This document shows, piece after piece, positions 1-4,829 of a stretch of DNA of 5,181 nt. How positions within the stretch are numbered: position 1 is the first letter of the stretch; the number at the start of each line of letters is the position of its first letter. This stretch comes from a bacterium (GTDB taxonomy: Bacteria; Chloroflexota; Dormibacteria; UBA8260; Bog-877). The stretch spans positions 1 to 5,181 of the forward strand of contig JAKAVU010000168.1 in NCBI GenBank assembly GCA_021817185.1. Reading direction: 5' to 3'. Below the pieces are notes generated by a model that saw nothing but the letters and a program-made list of their open reading frames with translations, was not told where the DNA came from and did not search any database. Made by a program: the position numbers and the translations under genes.

Positions 1-753
1 ACCGAGGCTGCCGAGCTCGGCGAACTGACCGGTCGCGGCCGCGTAAGCGGCAAGCATCACGACGCCCATGGACATCAGCCCGGTGTAGACCATGAGGGTG
101 GAGTGGCGCTTCAGCAGCCGCCGGGCGACCACCCAGCTGACCGCGTACATCACCGTCGCGATCGCCATCAGCAGGGCTCCCTGATTCCATTGCAGCGCGC
201 CCAGCCCGCTGGCGAACACTAGACCGATGAACAGGACGACGAAGCCCGCCCACATCGCCGGCTTGAGCCGCTCCCGCAGGAAGACCACCGCGATCACCCC
301 GACCAGGATGTATTGGAAGTGGCCGATCAAAGCACCGGTCGAGGCGGTGGTCATGCGCAATCCGGTGAACTCGAAGACGAACGCAAAGCTGCCTCCGGTC
401 AGCGCCAGCCCCAGCAACCACAACCACTCGCGCCCGGTCAAGCTTCTGTACTCGCTGCGGATCCGGCTGGAGAAGAGCAGGGGCAGGATCAGCACGACCC
501 CGACGAAGGCGTTCTTCAAGGTCGTGTAGAGCACCGGACTGGTGAAGGTGCGCACCCCGATGGCGTTCACCCAGACTGCCAGCCCGCTGGCCAGCGCCGC
601 CATGACGGCGAAGGTGTACCCGACCCTGAGGTCGGTGCGCCCGGCCGCTTCGGCCGGGATCAGCTTGGCGAAGAGGCCGGGACCGGAGTGGGGCTCCTGG
701 TCCATCCCGGCGGGAAGAGCGGGGCCCGTGGTTGCCGATTCGCTGGCGCCCAT
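1..753 (-). CDS. EamA/DMT-superfamily membrane transporter, N-terminal 251 residues (3' end outside window)
   Basis: An open frame of 251 codons runs from ATG at 753 off the left edge. The protein has a roughly 43-residue polar N-terminal tail, then hydrophobic segments at about 45-66, 72-94, 110-131, 141-159, 167-187, 191-210 and 219-240. Short basic loops separate them, for example RER near 160-162 and ARRLLKRH near 210-217. This spacing, with the first repeat ending near residue 187 and a second starting, is the pattern of EamA proteins, which have two repeats and ten helices. About three helices should lie beyond the window. The family moves amino acids, nucleobases or other metabolites across the cytoplasmic membrane; the substrate cannot be read here. 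An in-frame TAG at 769-771 limits the start. GGGAG at 762-766, 8 nt away, supports 753 over Met17, which has no such site. The gene is separated from its upstream neighbour by 521 bp and may have its own promoter. Confidence 0.9.
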   Translation of the reverse strand, partial: MGASESATTGPALPAGMDQEPHSGPGLFAKLIPAEAAGRTDLRVGYTFAVMAALASGLAVWVNAIGVRTFTSPVLYTTLKNAFVGVVLILPLLFSSRIRSEYRSLTGREWLWLLGLALTGGSFAFVFEFTGLRMTTASTGALIGHFQYILVGVIAVVFLRERLKPAMWAGFVVLFIGLVFASGLGALQWNQGALLMAIATVMYAVSWVVARRLLKRHSTLMVYTGLMSMGVVMLAAYAAATGQFAELGSLG

Positions 754-829
754 CACCTTCTCTCCCACCTATGACGACGGAGTCCCGGCCGGGTGGGCCG
801 CGGAGACCGCTGGCTGGTGCTGAGTTCCG

Positions 830-844
830 GGTTCGTACGGAACC
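830..844. repeat. Short inverted repeat upstream of the transporter gene
   Basis: GGTTC and GAACC arms flank the 5-nt spacer GTACG. The repeat lies 77-91 bp upstream of the transporter ATG and partly overlaps the palindrome CCGATTCGG at 843-851. It could be an operator half or an untranslated-leader hairpin. Short repeats like this also arise by chance in GC-rich DNA. Confidence 0.3.
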
Positions 845-977
845 GATTCGGCCATGCCTCAAACTCCCGCCTGATCGCAAGCTGGCACCGGGTGGACGGC
901 GAGCGCCGCGTCGACTCGGAATCAGGTGACAGCGGCGCCCAGTCCTGCCGCCGAGCTTGCCCCTTCGCCCGGAGGAT

Positions 978-996
978 GTCAATACGGCGCATTGAC
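978..996. promoter_or_regulatory. 19-bp near-perfect palindrome, candidate operator
   Basis: GTCAAT and ATTGAC arms are separated by 7 bp. Inside the spacer two more pairs match, so 8 of 9 possible pairs around the central base agree. On the minus strand the end of the palindrome contains TTGACA (977-982), identical to the sigma-70 -35 consensus and pointed toward the transporter gene. At 17 nt spacing the -10 position reads CAAGCT, which is poor, so the promoter is doubtful while the palindrome is clear. A dimeric repressor or activator site is the simplest reading. Confidence 0.45.
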
Positions 997-1190
997 TCAC
1001 CGAGAATCGCGCCCCGGGGCGATCGTTCCCTCACCAAGGAATGACACCGAGGGCTGACCGCTGGAGCGGGGCGATGAGGGGCAGGGCCCATGCGCGTGCG
1101 GGAGCGACGCGAGCTGCCCGGGTAGGGGGGTGATCTGGTCCCGGGGCACATCCCCATCGGCTCGGCCACGCGGCGGGAGACGATGAGGAC

Positions 1191-1260
1191 AAAAAAGAGC
1201 CGACAGCGATCCCTTCATGAGAGCCACCCGGGCGCGGATCCGGGCGGGCTTGGTGGTGGC
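1191..1260 (-). terminator. Possible transcription end of the four-gene unit
   Basis: Just after the hydrolase stop codon, the minus-strand RNA can pair GCCACC (1255-1260) with GGUGGC (1223-1228) around a GC-rich loop that can form its own CCCGG/CCGGG stem. A U6 tract follows at 1191-1196, but 26 nt beyond the stem rather than directly after it. This is not a canonical intrinsic terminator, so the call is tentative. Confidence 0.25.
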
Positions 1261-1274
1261 CCACCGTGGCCCGA

Positions 1275-2051
1275 TCAGGAAGGAACCGACACTCCTGACC
1301 GCTGCAGGTTCCTCTCCGCTCGCTTCTGCGCGCACTCGCCCACGAAGGCGGTGAACAGCCGCCGGGCGAAGTCATGGTTTGGCGCAAGCTCCTCGGGGTG
1401 GAACTGAACTCCGATCAGGAACGGCCCCGAGGTGGTCTCCACGGCCTCAACCAGCCCGTCCTCGGAGCGGGCGCTGGCGACCAGCCCAGAGCCCAATTCC
1501 TGGATTCCCTGATGGTGCAGGCTGTTGACCGCGAACCGCTCGCCCTCCAGGATGGTGCTCAACTGAGAGCCCGATTCGACCAGCAGCTGGTGAGCGAGCC
1601 GATCCCTCGGTCCATGCCGTGGATGGTCCAAACCGGTGGGTCTCTCAGAGGGTAGATCCTGATACAGGGTCCCGCCCATGGCCACGTCGATCACCTGGAG
1701 CCCCCGGCAAATGCCGAGGATCGGAACGGCCGCATGGCGGGCCATGTCCATGAGCTGGAACTCCAGATCGTCGATTCGGGAATCCCACTTTGAGGTCGGG
1801 TGAGGGGCAGCGCCATAGCGCGCGGGCTCGACGTCCTCTCCTCCCGGTAGCAGCAGCCCGTCGGCCCACTCGAAGAGATCCGGAGCGAGCGGGCCCAGCG
1901 GGACCAGCAGGGGGGTTGCGCCCGCCTCCTGCAGCGCTTGAATGTAGCTCTGATTCATGGTCTGGAGCGGGACGCCCTGTCCCAGCTCGGGGTCGTCCCG
2001 CGACCCGATCCGGGCCGGGATCAGAATCACCGGGGAGGTTGCTTCCGCCAC
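1275..2051 (-). CDS. Gamma-glutamyl-gamma-aminobutyrate hydrolase family protein (PuuD-like, peptidase C26, class I glutamine amidotransferase fold)
   Basis: The 258-residue protein has the full length of the family; E. coli PuuD is about 254 residues. Visible motifs in order are LLLPGGEDVEPARYG (66-80), the nucleophile elbow GICRG with Cys115, the following LQVIDVAMGGTLYQDL (118-133), NSLHHQ (176-181), and VQFHPE with His218 and Glu220. Cys115, His218 and Glu220 form the expected catalytic triad. The family hydrolyses gamma-glutamyl amide bonds in the cytoplasm; PuuD releases GABA and glutamate from gamma-glutamyl-GABA in putrescine breakdown. The actual substrate here is inferred only. The start is GTG at 2051, 2 nt after the aminotransferase stop, with a GGGGTGG stretch at the end of that gene as a weak ribosome site, so translation is probably coupled. 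There is no PuuA, PuuB or PuuC in the window, and therefore no symbol is given. Confidence 0.9.
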   Translation of the reverse strand: MAEATSPVILIPARIGSRDDPELGQGVPLQTMNQSYIQALQEAGATPLLVPLGPLAPDLFEWADGLLLPGGEDVEPARYGAAPHPTSKWDSRIDDLEFQLMDMARHAAVPILGICRGLQVIDVAMGGTLYQDLPSERPTGLDHPRHGPRDRLAHQLLVESGSQLSTILEGERFAVNSLHHQGIQELGSGLVASARSEDGLVEAVETTSGPFLIGVQFHPEELAPNHDFARRLFTAFVGECAQKRAERNLQRSGVSVPS

Positions 2052-2053
2052 CG

Positions 2054-3244
2054 TCAGCCCACCCCGGCCGGACGTGCGGCCTCCACGAAGGAGCCGACCC
2101 GGCGCACCGCCTCCTCTATGTCCGGCAGTCCCTGGGTGTAGGCCAGCCGGATGAAGCCCTCTCCACCCGCCCCGAAGGCCTCTCCGGCCAGAACCGCGAC
2201 ACCTGCCTCCTGCAGCAGGCGGTCAGCCATGTCGCGGCTGGAGAGCCCGGTGCCGGTGATGTTGGGAAAGGCATAGAAGGAAGCCTCCGGGAGGAGGCAG
2301 TGGACACCGGGGATCGAGTTCAACCCCTGCACCAGCGCGTCGCGCCGCTGCCTGAACTCGACCACCATCTTGCCCACTGCCTGCTCGGAGGTGGGGGACT
2401 CCAACGCCTCCACGGCCGCCAGCTGGGTGAAGGCGGCGGCGCAGGAGCTGGTGTTGATCAGCAGCGTCTCCATCCTTTGAGCCAGCTGGCGGGGCATGAC
2501 CCCGTATCCCAGTCGCCATCCGCACATCGCATAGGTCTTGGAGAGCCCGTCCAGCACGATGGTGCGCTCCGCCATCCCGGGCCGCGACCAGATCGGTGCC
2601 GGCAGCTCTGAGAAACAGATCCTGGAGTAGATCTCGTCGCTGAAGACGATCAGGTCGTGCGCGATGGCGAGCTCGGCCAGCCGGTCCAGGTCGGCCTTGC
2701 CAAGGACACCGCCCGTGGGGTTCTGGGGGGAGTTTATGATCACCATCCTGGTTCGGGGTGAGATGAGTGACTCGAGCTCGTCCAGGTCCATGCCGAACCC
2801 CCGCTCCTCCCGCAGGCGGATGGGTCTCGCGACCGCCCCGACGAAGTCGGTGAGAGACCGGTAGACCGGATATCCGGGGTCTGGGAGGATGACCTCGTCG
2901 CCCTCCTCCACCAGGCTCAGCAGGGCGAAGTGAAGGATGTTCTTGGACCCCGGGACCACCACCACCTGGTCGGCGCTTACCGGTACCCCGCCGCGCTTGG
3001 ACATGGTGGCGGCGATTGCCTCCCGGACCTCGGGGATTCCCGCAGCCGGGGTGTAGTGGGTGGCTCCCGAGCGCATGGCGGAGTAGGCGGCTTCGGTGAT
3101 GTTGGCTGGAGTGTCGAAGTCGGGCTCGCCGATCTCAAGGTGGACCACCGACCTCCCGGTGGCTTCCAGCCTGCGCGCCTGCGCCAGCACTTCGAAGGCG
3201 CTCTCCGTGCCCAGGCGGTCCATACGACTTGCGAAGCGCATCAT
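2054..3244 (-). CDS. Pyridoxal-phosphate-dependent aminotransferase, class I/II (fold type I, AspC-like)
   Basis: The 396-residue protein has the usual length and all the hallmarks of the class I/II aminotransferases. These are LEIGEPDFDTP (36-46), the cofactor-phosphate loop GSK (99-101), PDPGYPVY (121-128), NPTGG with Asn175, SDEIY with Asp203 (pyridine nitrogen) and Tyr206, SKTYAMCGWRLGY with the Schiff-base Lys236 and phosphate-binding Arg244, and FIRLAY with Arg366 for the substrate carboxylate. It should transfer the amino group of an amino acid to a 2-oxo acid in the cytoplasm. The substrate cannot be settled from sequence: aspartate, aromatic amino acids, alanine and others are all possible. 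Position 241 is Cys where many relatives have Thr. Two ATG codons stand in tandem at 3244 and 3241; GGAGG at 3248-3252 is 3 nt from the first and 6 nt from the second, so 3241 may be the real start. The next gene follows after 2 nt. Confidence 0.95.
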   Translation of the reverse strand: MMRFASRMDRLGTESAFEVLAQARRLEATGRSVVHLEIGEPDFDTPANITEAAYSAMRSGATHYTPAAGIPEVREAIAATMSKRGGVPVSADQVVVVPGSKNILHFALLSLVEEGDEVILPDPGYPVYRSLTDFVGAVARPIRLREERGFGMDLDELESLISPRTRMVIINSPQNPTGGVLGKADLDRLAELAIAHDLIVFSDEIYSRICFSELPAPIWSRPGMAERTIVLDGLSKTYAMCGWRLGYGVMPRQLAQRMETLLINTSSCAAAFTQLAAVEALESPTSEQAVGKMVVEFRQRRDALVQGLNSIPGVHCLLPEASFYAFPNITGTGLSSRDMADRLLQEAGVAVLAGEAFGAGGEGFIRLAYTQGLPDIEEAVRRVGSFVEAARPAGVG

Positions 3245-3258
3245 CTTCCTCCGGCTCC

Positions 3259-3279
3259 GACCCGGCTCACGACCGGGCC
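3259..3279 (-). promoter_or_regulatory. Intercistronic hairpin between copper lipoprotein and aminotransferase genes
   Basis: In the minus-strand RNA, a 7-bp stem (GGCCCGG with CCGGGUC, one G-U pair) closes a 7-nt loop. It begins 11 nt after the lipoprotein stop and ends just before the aminotransferase GGAGG. No U-tract follows, so it is not an intrinsic terminator. It may limit read-through, protect the upstream mRNA segment, or tune ribosome access to the aminotransferase start. Confidence 0.35.
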
Positions 3280-3289
3280 TCAGGACCGA

Positions 3290-3784
3290 CTACGAAACCA
3301 CCGTGATCTGCCCCACCATGCCCAGCAGCTCGTGGGGGATACAGAAATACTTGTACGTGCCGGGCACGGTGAACTTGAGGGAGTACGAGCCCCCCGGAGG
3401 CAGGGAATGGTTCCACCCCACCGCACCCTTGGGCAGCTCCGCGTTGGCTGGGTTGGCGGCCAGGCTGGCGATGTCCGTGGTGGTGTGGGGCAGGTTACCG
3501 ACGTTCTTCCAGGTGATGGTGCCCCCTACCTTCAGGCATACGGTGGCGGGCACGAACTTCAGTGAGTTGGTGGCGTCCACCGTCACCGCGGTTTGGGCGC
3601 TGGCCGCGCTGCAGCCGCCCGAAGAACTCGATGACGAGCTGCTCGACGAGCTGGTCGAGGTAGAAGTTTGCGTAGAGCTCTGTCCCGGGATGGGCCCGGT
3701 GCCGCACGCGGCCAGAAGCAAACTCGCGGCCGCGGCTACCAGGCCGAGAAGCATCGAGGGGCGGGCGAAAGGGAGTCTGGTCAT
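3290..3784 (-). CDS. Cupredoxin-domain lipoprotein (plastocyanin/amicyanin-like type-1 copper protein)
   Basis: The 164-residue protein starts at ATG 3784, preceded by AAGGAGG (3789-3795) 4 nt away. Its frame is open further upstream, but that extension lacks this site and would bury the signal sequence. Residues 1-26 are a lipoprotein signal (basic MTRLPFAR, then a hydrophobic stretch) ending in LLAAC with Cys27 as lipid-modified residue. A Ser/Thr linker (36-55) includes 11 serines in a row. The cupredoxin domain covers about 60-164. It carries His100 in LPHT and the loop YFCIPHELLGM with Cys148, His151 and Met156 in the C-x2-H-x4-M spacing of a complete type-1 blue copper site. Cys58 and Cys83 could form a disulfide. 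The mature protein should sit on the outer face of the cytoplasmic membrane and shuttle single electrons; the partner is unknown. It lies between the metallopeptidase (67 bp) and the aminotransferase (45 bp). Confidence 0.92.
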   Translation of the reverse strand: MTRLPFARPSMLLGLVAAAASLLLAACGTGPIPGQSSTQTSTSTSSSSSSSSSSSGGCSAASAQTAVTVDATNSLKFVPATVCLKVGGTITWKNVGNLPHTTTDIASLAANPANAELPKGAVGWNHSLPPGGSYSLKFTVPGTYKYFCIPHELLGMVGQITVVS

Positions 3785-3801
3785 CGGTCCTCCTTGGGGC
3801 A

Positions 3802-3815
3802 CATCTCCTGAGATG
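3802..3815. repeat. Inverted repeat next to the lipoprotein ribosome binding site
   Basis: CATCTC and GAGATG arms are separated by 2 bp, giving a 14-bp near-palindrome. It lies 18-31 nt upstream of the lipoprotein ATG and 6 nt upstream of its AAGGAGG site. In RNA a 5-bp stem with a CAGG tetraloop is possible. It could be an operator or a translational control element in the 67-bp gap after the metallopeptidase. Confidence 0.35.
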
Positions 3816-3851
3816 CTACCGCGCGGGCACAGGGCCGCGGGATGGGCACGT

Positions 3852-4358
3852 TCAGGAGGCGGTCTCCCACGTGTCCCGAGCTCTGACGGACGCTTCGGGA
3901 CCAGGCCCGAGCGCTGCTCCCAGCGACTCCTCGGTCCAGCGCAGTCGGGCGTAAAACCCCCTGGTGTGGGGGGAACGGCCCAGGCGCAGCGCCGCAAAGT
4001 CGAAGTGATGGGTCCACTCATGGATCAGGGTTGCCGTGAAGGCTCCCGGCGCCAGGATCTGCTGGCGGATGGCGGTGCGGTGGTAGATCCGGATCCCGCA
4101 CCGGGCCGGGGGCTCGCCCGCCCTGGTGATGCGGCAGCGGTAGTAGCCATAGGTCTTCTGGATGAGGCGCCCGGCTCCATCCGTGGCGTGAGTCTGGGGC
4201 CGATCGGCCACCGTGAGGCTGCAGGCGGGCAGGTGGTAGCTCTCGTTGAGTAAGTCCAGCAGCGCTGAGCCGATCCGCTCGCGCTCGTGTCTCGTCTCGC
4301 TGGCCAGGAGGGCCTGAACCAGGATCCGGCCTCCATTGGGTGGGAGGTGCGGGAGCAT
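3852..4358 (-). CDS. Small HExxH zinc-metallopeptidase-like protein, SprT-like in motif (hypothetical)
   Basis: I do not recognise the exact family. The 168-residue protein carries HEWTHHFDF (113-121) with zinc-ligand candidates His113 and His117 and catalytic Glu114. A second conserved-looking block SPHTRGFYARL (129-139) follows, whose His131 could be the third ligand. A motif of the form HExxHH followed by HxxGFY resembles SprT-like or related zincins. No signal peptide or membrane segment is visible, so it is probably cytoplasmic. The N-terminal half (1-60) is predicted helical, and the middle has an LxxTYGYYRCRI-like strand region with Cys75 and Cys87. The frame stays open to a TTG at 4517, but ATG 4358 has a perfect AGGAGGTG 5' of it. 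The 53 upstream codons encode Pro/Arg/Ser-rich sequence with no good start, so 4358 is chosen. It may be the first gene of the four-gene unit. Whether it is a protease or only has a zincin fold is not shown by the sequence. Confidence 0.72.
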   Translation of the reverse strand: MLPHLPPNGGRILVQALLASETRHERERIGSALLDLLNESYHLPACSLTVADRPQTHATDGAGRLIQKTYGYYRCRITRAGEPPARCGIRIYHRTAIRQQILAPGAFTATLIHEWTHHFDFAALRLGRSPHTRGFYARLRWTEESLGAALGPGPEASVRARDTWETAS

Positions 4359-4361
4359 GAG

Positions 4362-4369
4362 CACCTCCT
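4362..4369 (-). promoter_or_regulatory. Strong ribosome binding site that sets the metallopeptidase start
   Basis: AGGAGGTG is nearly the full anti-16S complement; the AGGAGG core ends 5 nt before ATG 4358. The alternative starts, tandem ATGs at 4415 and 4412 and TTG at 4517, have no comparable site. This shortens the open frame from 221 to 168 residues. Confidence 0.75.
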
Positions 4370-4509
4370 GGCTCAGGCGGTAGTCGGCAGGAGAGCACCT
4401 CGATCGGGCCATCATCGGGCCACAGTCTAGGGGGGCAGAGCCACCGCTGGGCCGACCGCGGCGTGGCTCGGTGGGCGAGGCGGGATTGGTGGTCGAGGGC
4501 TTGCCCAGG

Positions 4510-4535
4510 AGGCTCAAGTCTCGGTACTTGAACCT
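4510..4535. repeat. 26-bp inverted repeat upstream of the metallopeptidase gene
   Basis: Ten-base arms (AGGTTCAAGT and ACTTGAGCCT read on the minus strand) flank a 6-nt centre. Nine of ten pairs are Watson-Crick and the tenth is G-U in minus-strand RNA, against C-A in plus-strand RNA. The inner six pairs, TCAAGT/ACTTGA, are perfect. It lies about 150 bp upstream of the metallopeptidase ATG. An operator or an RNA hairpin are both possible; no U-tract follows. Confidence 0.5.
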
Positions 4536-4543
4536 GGTGGCGA

Positions 4544-4557
4544 GTGTGCCGACACAC
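4544..4557. repeat. Short inverted repeat GTGTG/CACAC
   Basis: Five-base arms GTGTG and CACAC flank CCGA. The repeat lies only 8 bp from the larger inverted repeat at 4510-4535, so the two could form adjacent hairpins in one transcript or a composite protein-binding site. Confidence 0.3.
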
Positions 4558-4774
4558 AGATGATGGGACCAGCAGACGCTGCCGACACCTTGTTCAGGGC
4601 GGCCCCGCCGGTCAGCCTGCCATCCACGACAGCCTCACGCGGTGGCTGGACAGCATGGTGCGGTTGGGCCGAGTCCAGCATCGCAGCTGAAGTCCCTGTC
4701 CGGACTTTCTGGGGATGGTCCCGATGGCATGAGAGTCCCCAAGAGCCACCGGGGCCTGCAGGAACTCCAATGAA

Positions 4775-4798
4775 GGTCCGGGGGCACAGACCGGAGCC
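4775..4798 (-). terminator. Candidate hairpin terminator after the serine hydrolase gene
   Basis: Minus-strand RNA can form GG-C-UCCGG paired with CCGGACC: seven pairs with one bulged C and a 9-nt loop. It starts 31 nt after the hydrolase TAG. The downstream sequence begins UUCAUU, only weakly U-rich, so it may act with Rho or simply stabilise the 3' end. Confidence 0.35.
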
Positions 4799-4829
4799 CG
4801 CGGTGTTGGGAGGTGGTGGGACCAGGCCC

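Larger units (their letters stand above)
754..1274. other. 521-bp intergenic region with inverted repeats, no convincing gene
   Basis: Frames are open on both strands here. Their products are arginine- and proline-rich, match no family I recognise, and lack good ribosome binding sites, so I treat the stretch as noncoding. It holds an A6 run (U6 on the minus strand) at 1191-1196, a 12-bp palindrome CGCCCCGGGGCG at 1010-1021, a 19-bp near-palindrome at 978-996, a small repeat GGTTC-5-GAACC at 830-844, and CCGATTCGG at 843-851. It probably contains the end of the upstream operon and the 5' control region of the transporter gene. Confidence 0.6.
4359..4829. other. 471-bp intergenic region rich in inverted repeats, no convincing gene
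   Basis: Frames here give low-complexity translations I cannot assign, with no supported start sites. The region holds at least five inverted repeats: 4510-4535, 4544-4557, 4645-4679 (GCTGGAC/GTCCAGC, 21-nt spacer), 4690-4707 (AAGTCC/GGACTT) and 4775-4798. A TAGACT hexamer on the minus strand (4424-4429) resembles a -10 box for the metallopeptidase gene, but no -35 match is found. The stretch probably holds the end of the serine hydrolase transcript and the promoter of the four-gene unit. A structured small RNA or remnants of a decayed gene cannot be excluded. Confidence 0.55.

Noticed and set aside
793..1044. Plus-strand frame of 83 codons
   Set aside because: GTG start without a ribosome site, low-complexity basic product, and opposite to every other gene. 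Probably chance openness in GC-rich DNA.
753..1169. Minus-strand frame of 138 codons ending in TGA that overlaps the transporter ATG
   Set aside because: The TGATG overlap looks like coupling, but the product is arginine/proline-rich with no recognisable domain, the GTG start has no ribosome site, and the strong palindrome at 978-996 lies inside it. An internal ATG at 992 has only a weak GGTGAG. It could be revisited if homologs were found.
1790..2611. Long plus-strand frame opposite the hydrolase and aminotransferase
   Set aside because: It is antisense to two genes with intact catalytic motifs. The translation is Gly/Arg/Pro/Gln-rich without a domain.
3781..3804. Seven-codon upstream reading frame whose TGA overlaps the copper lipoprotein ATG
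   Set aside because: The AGGAG before its ATG is only 1 nt away, too close for normal initiation, so a leader peptide is not supported.
3096..4253. 385-codon plus-strand frame opposite the copper lipoprotein and metallopeptidase
   Set aside because: The minus-strand genes have clear motifs, signal sequence and ribosome sites; this frame has none and is a GC-rich shadow.
4510..4557. Possible tRNA, because of a GGTTCAAG string resembling a T-loop
   Set aside because: No acceptor stem, D-arm or anticodon arm can be placed around it; the pairing is a single long hairpin.
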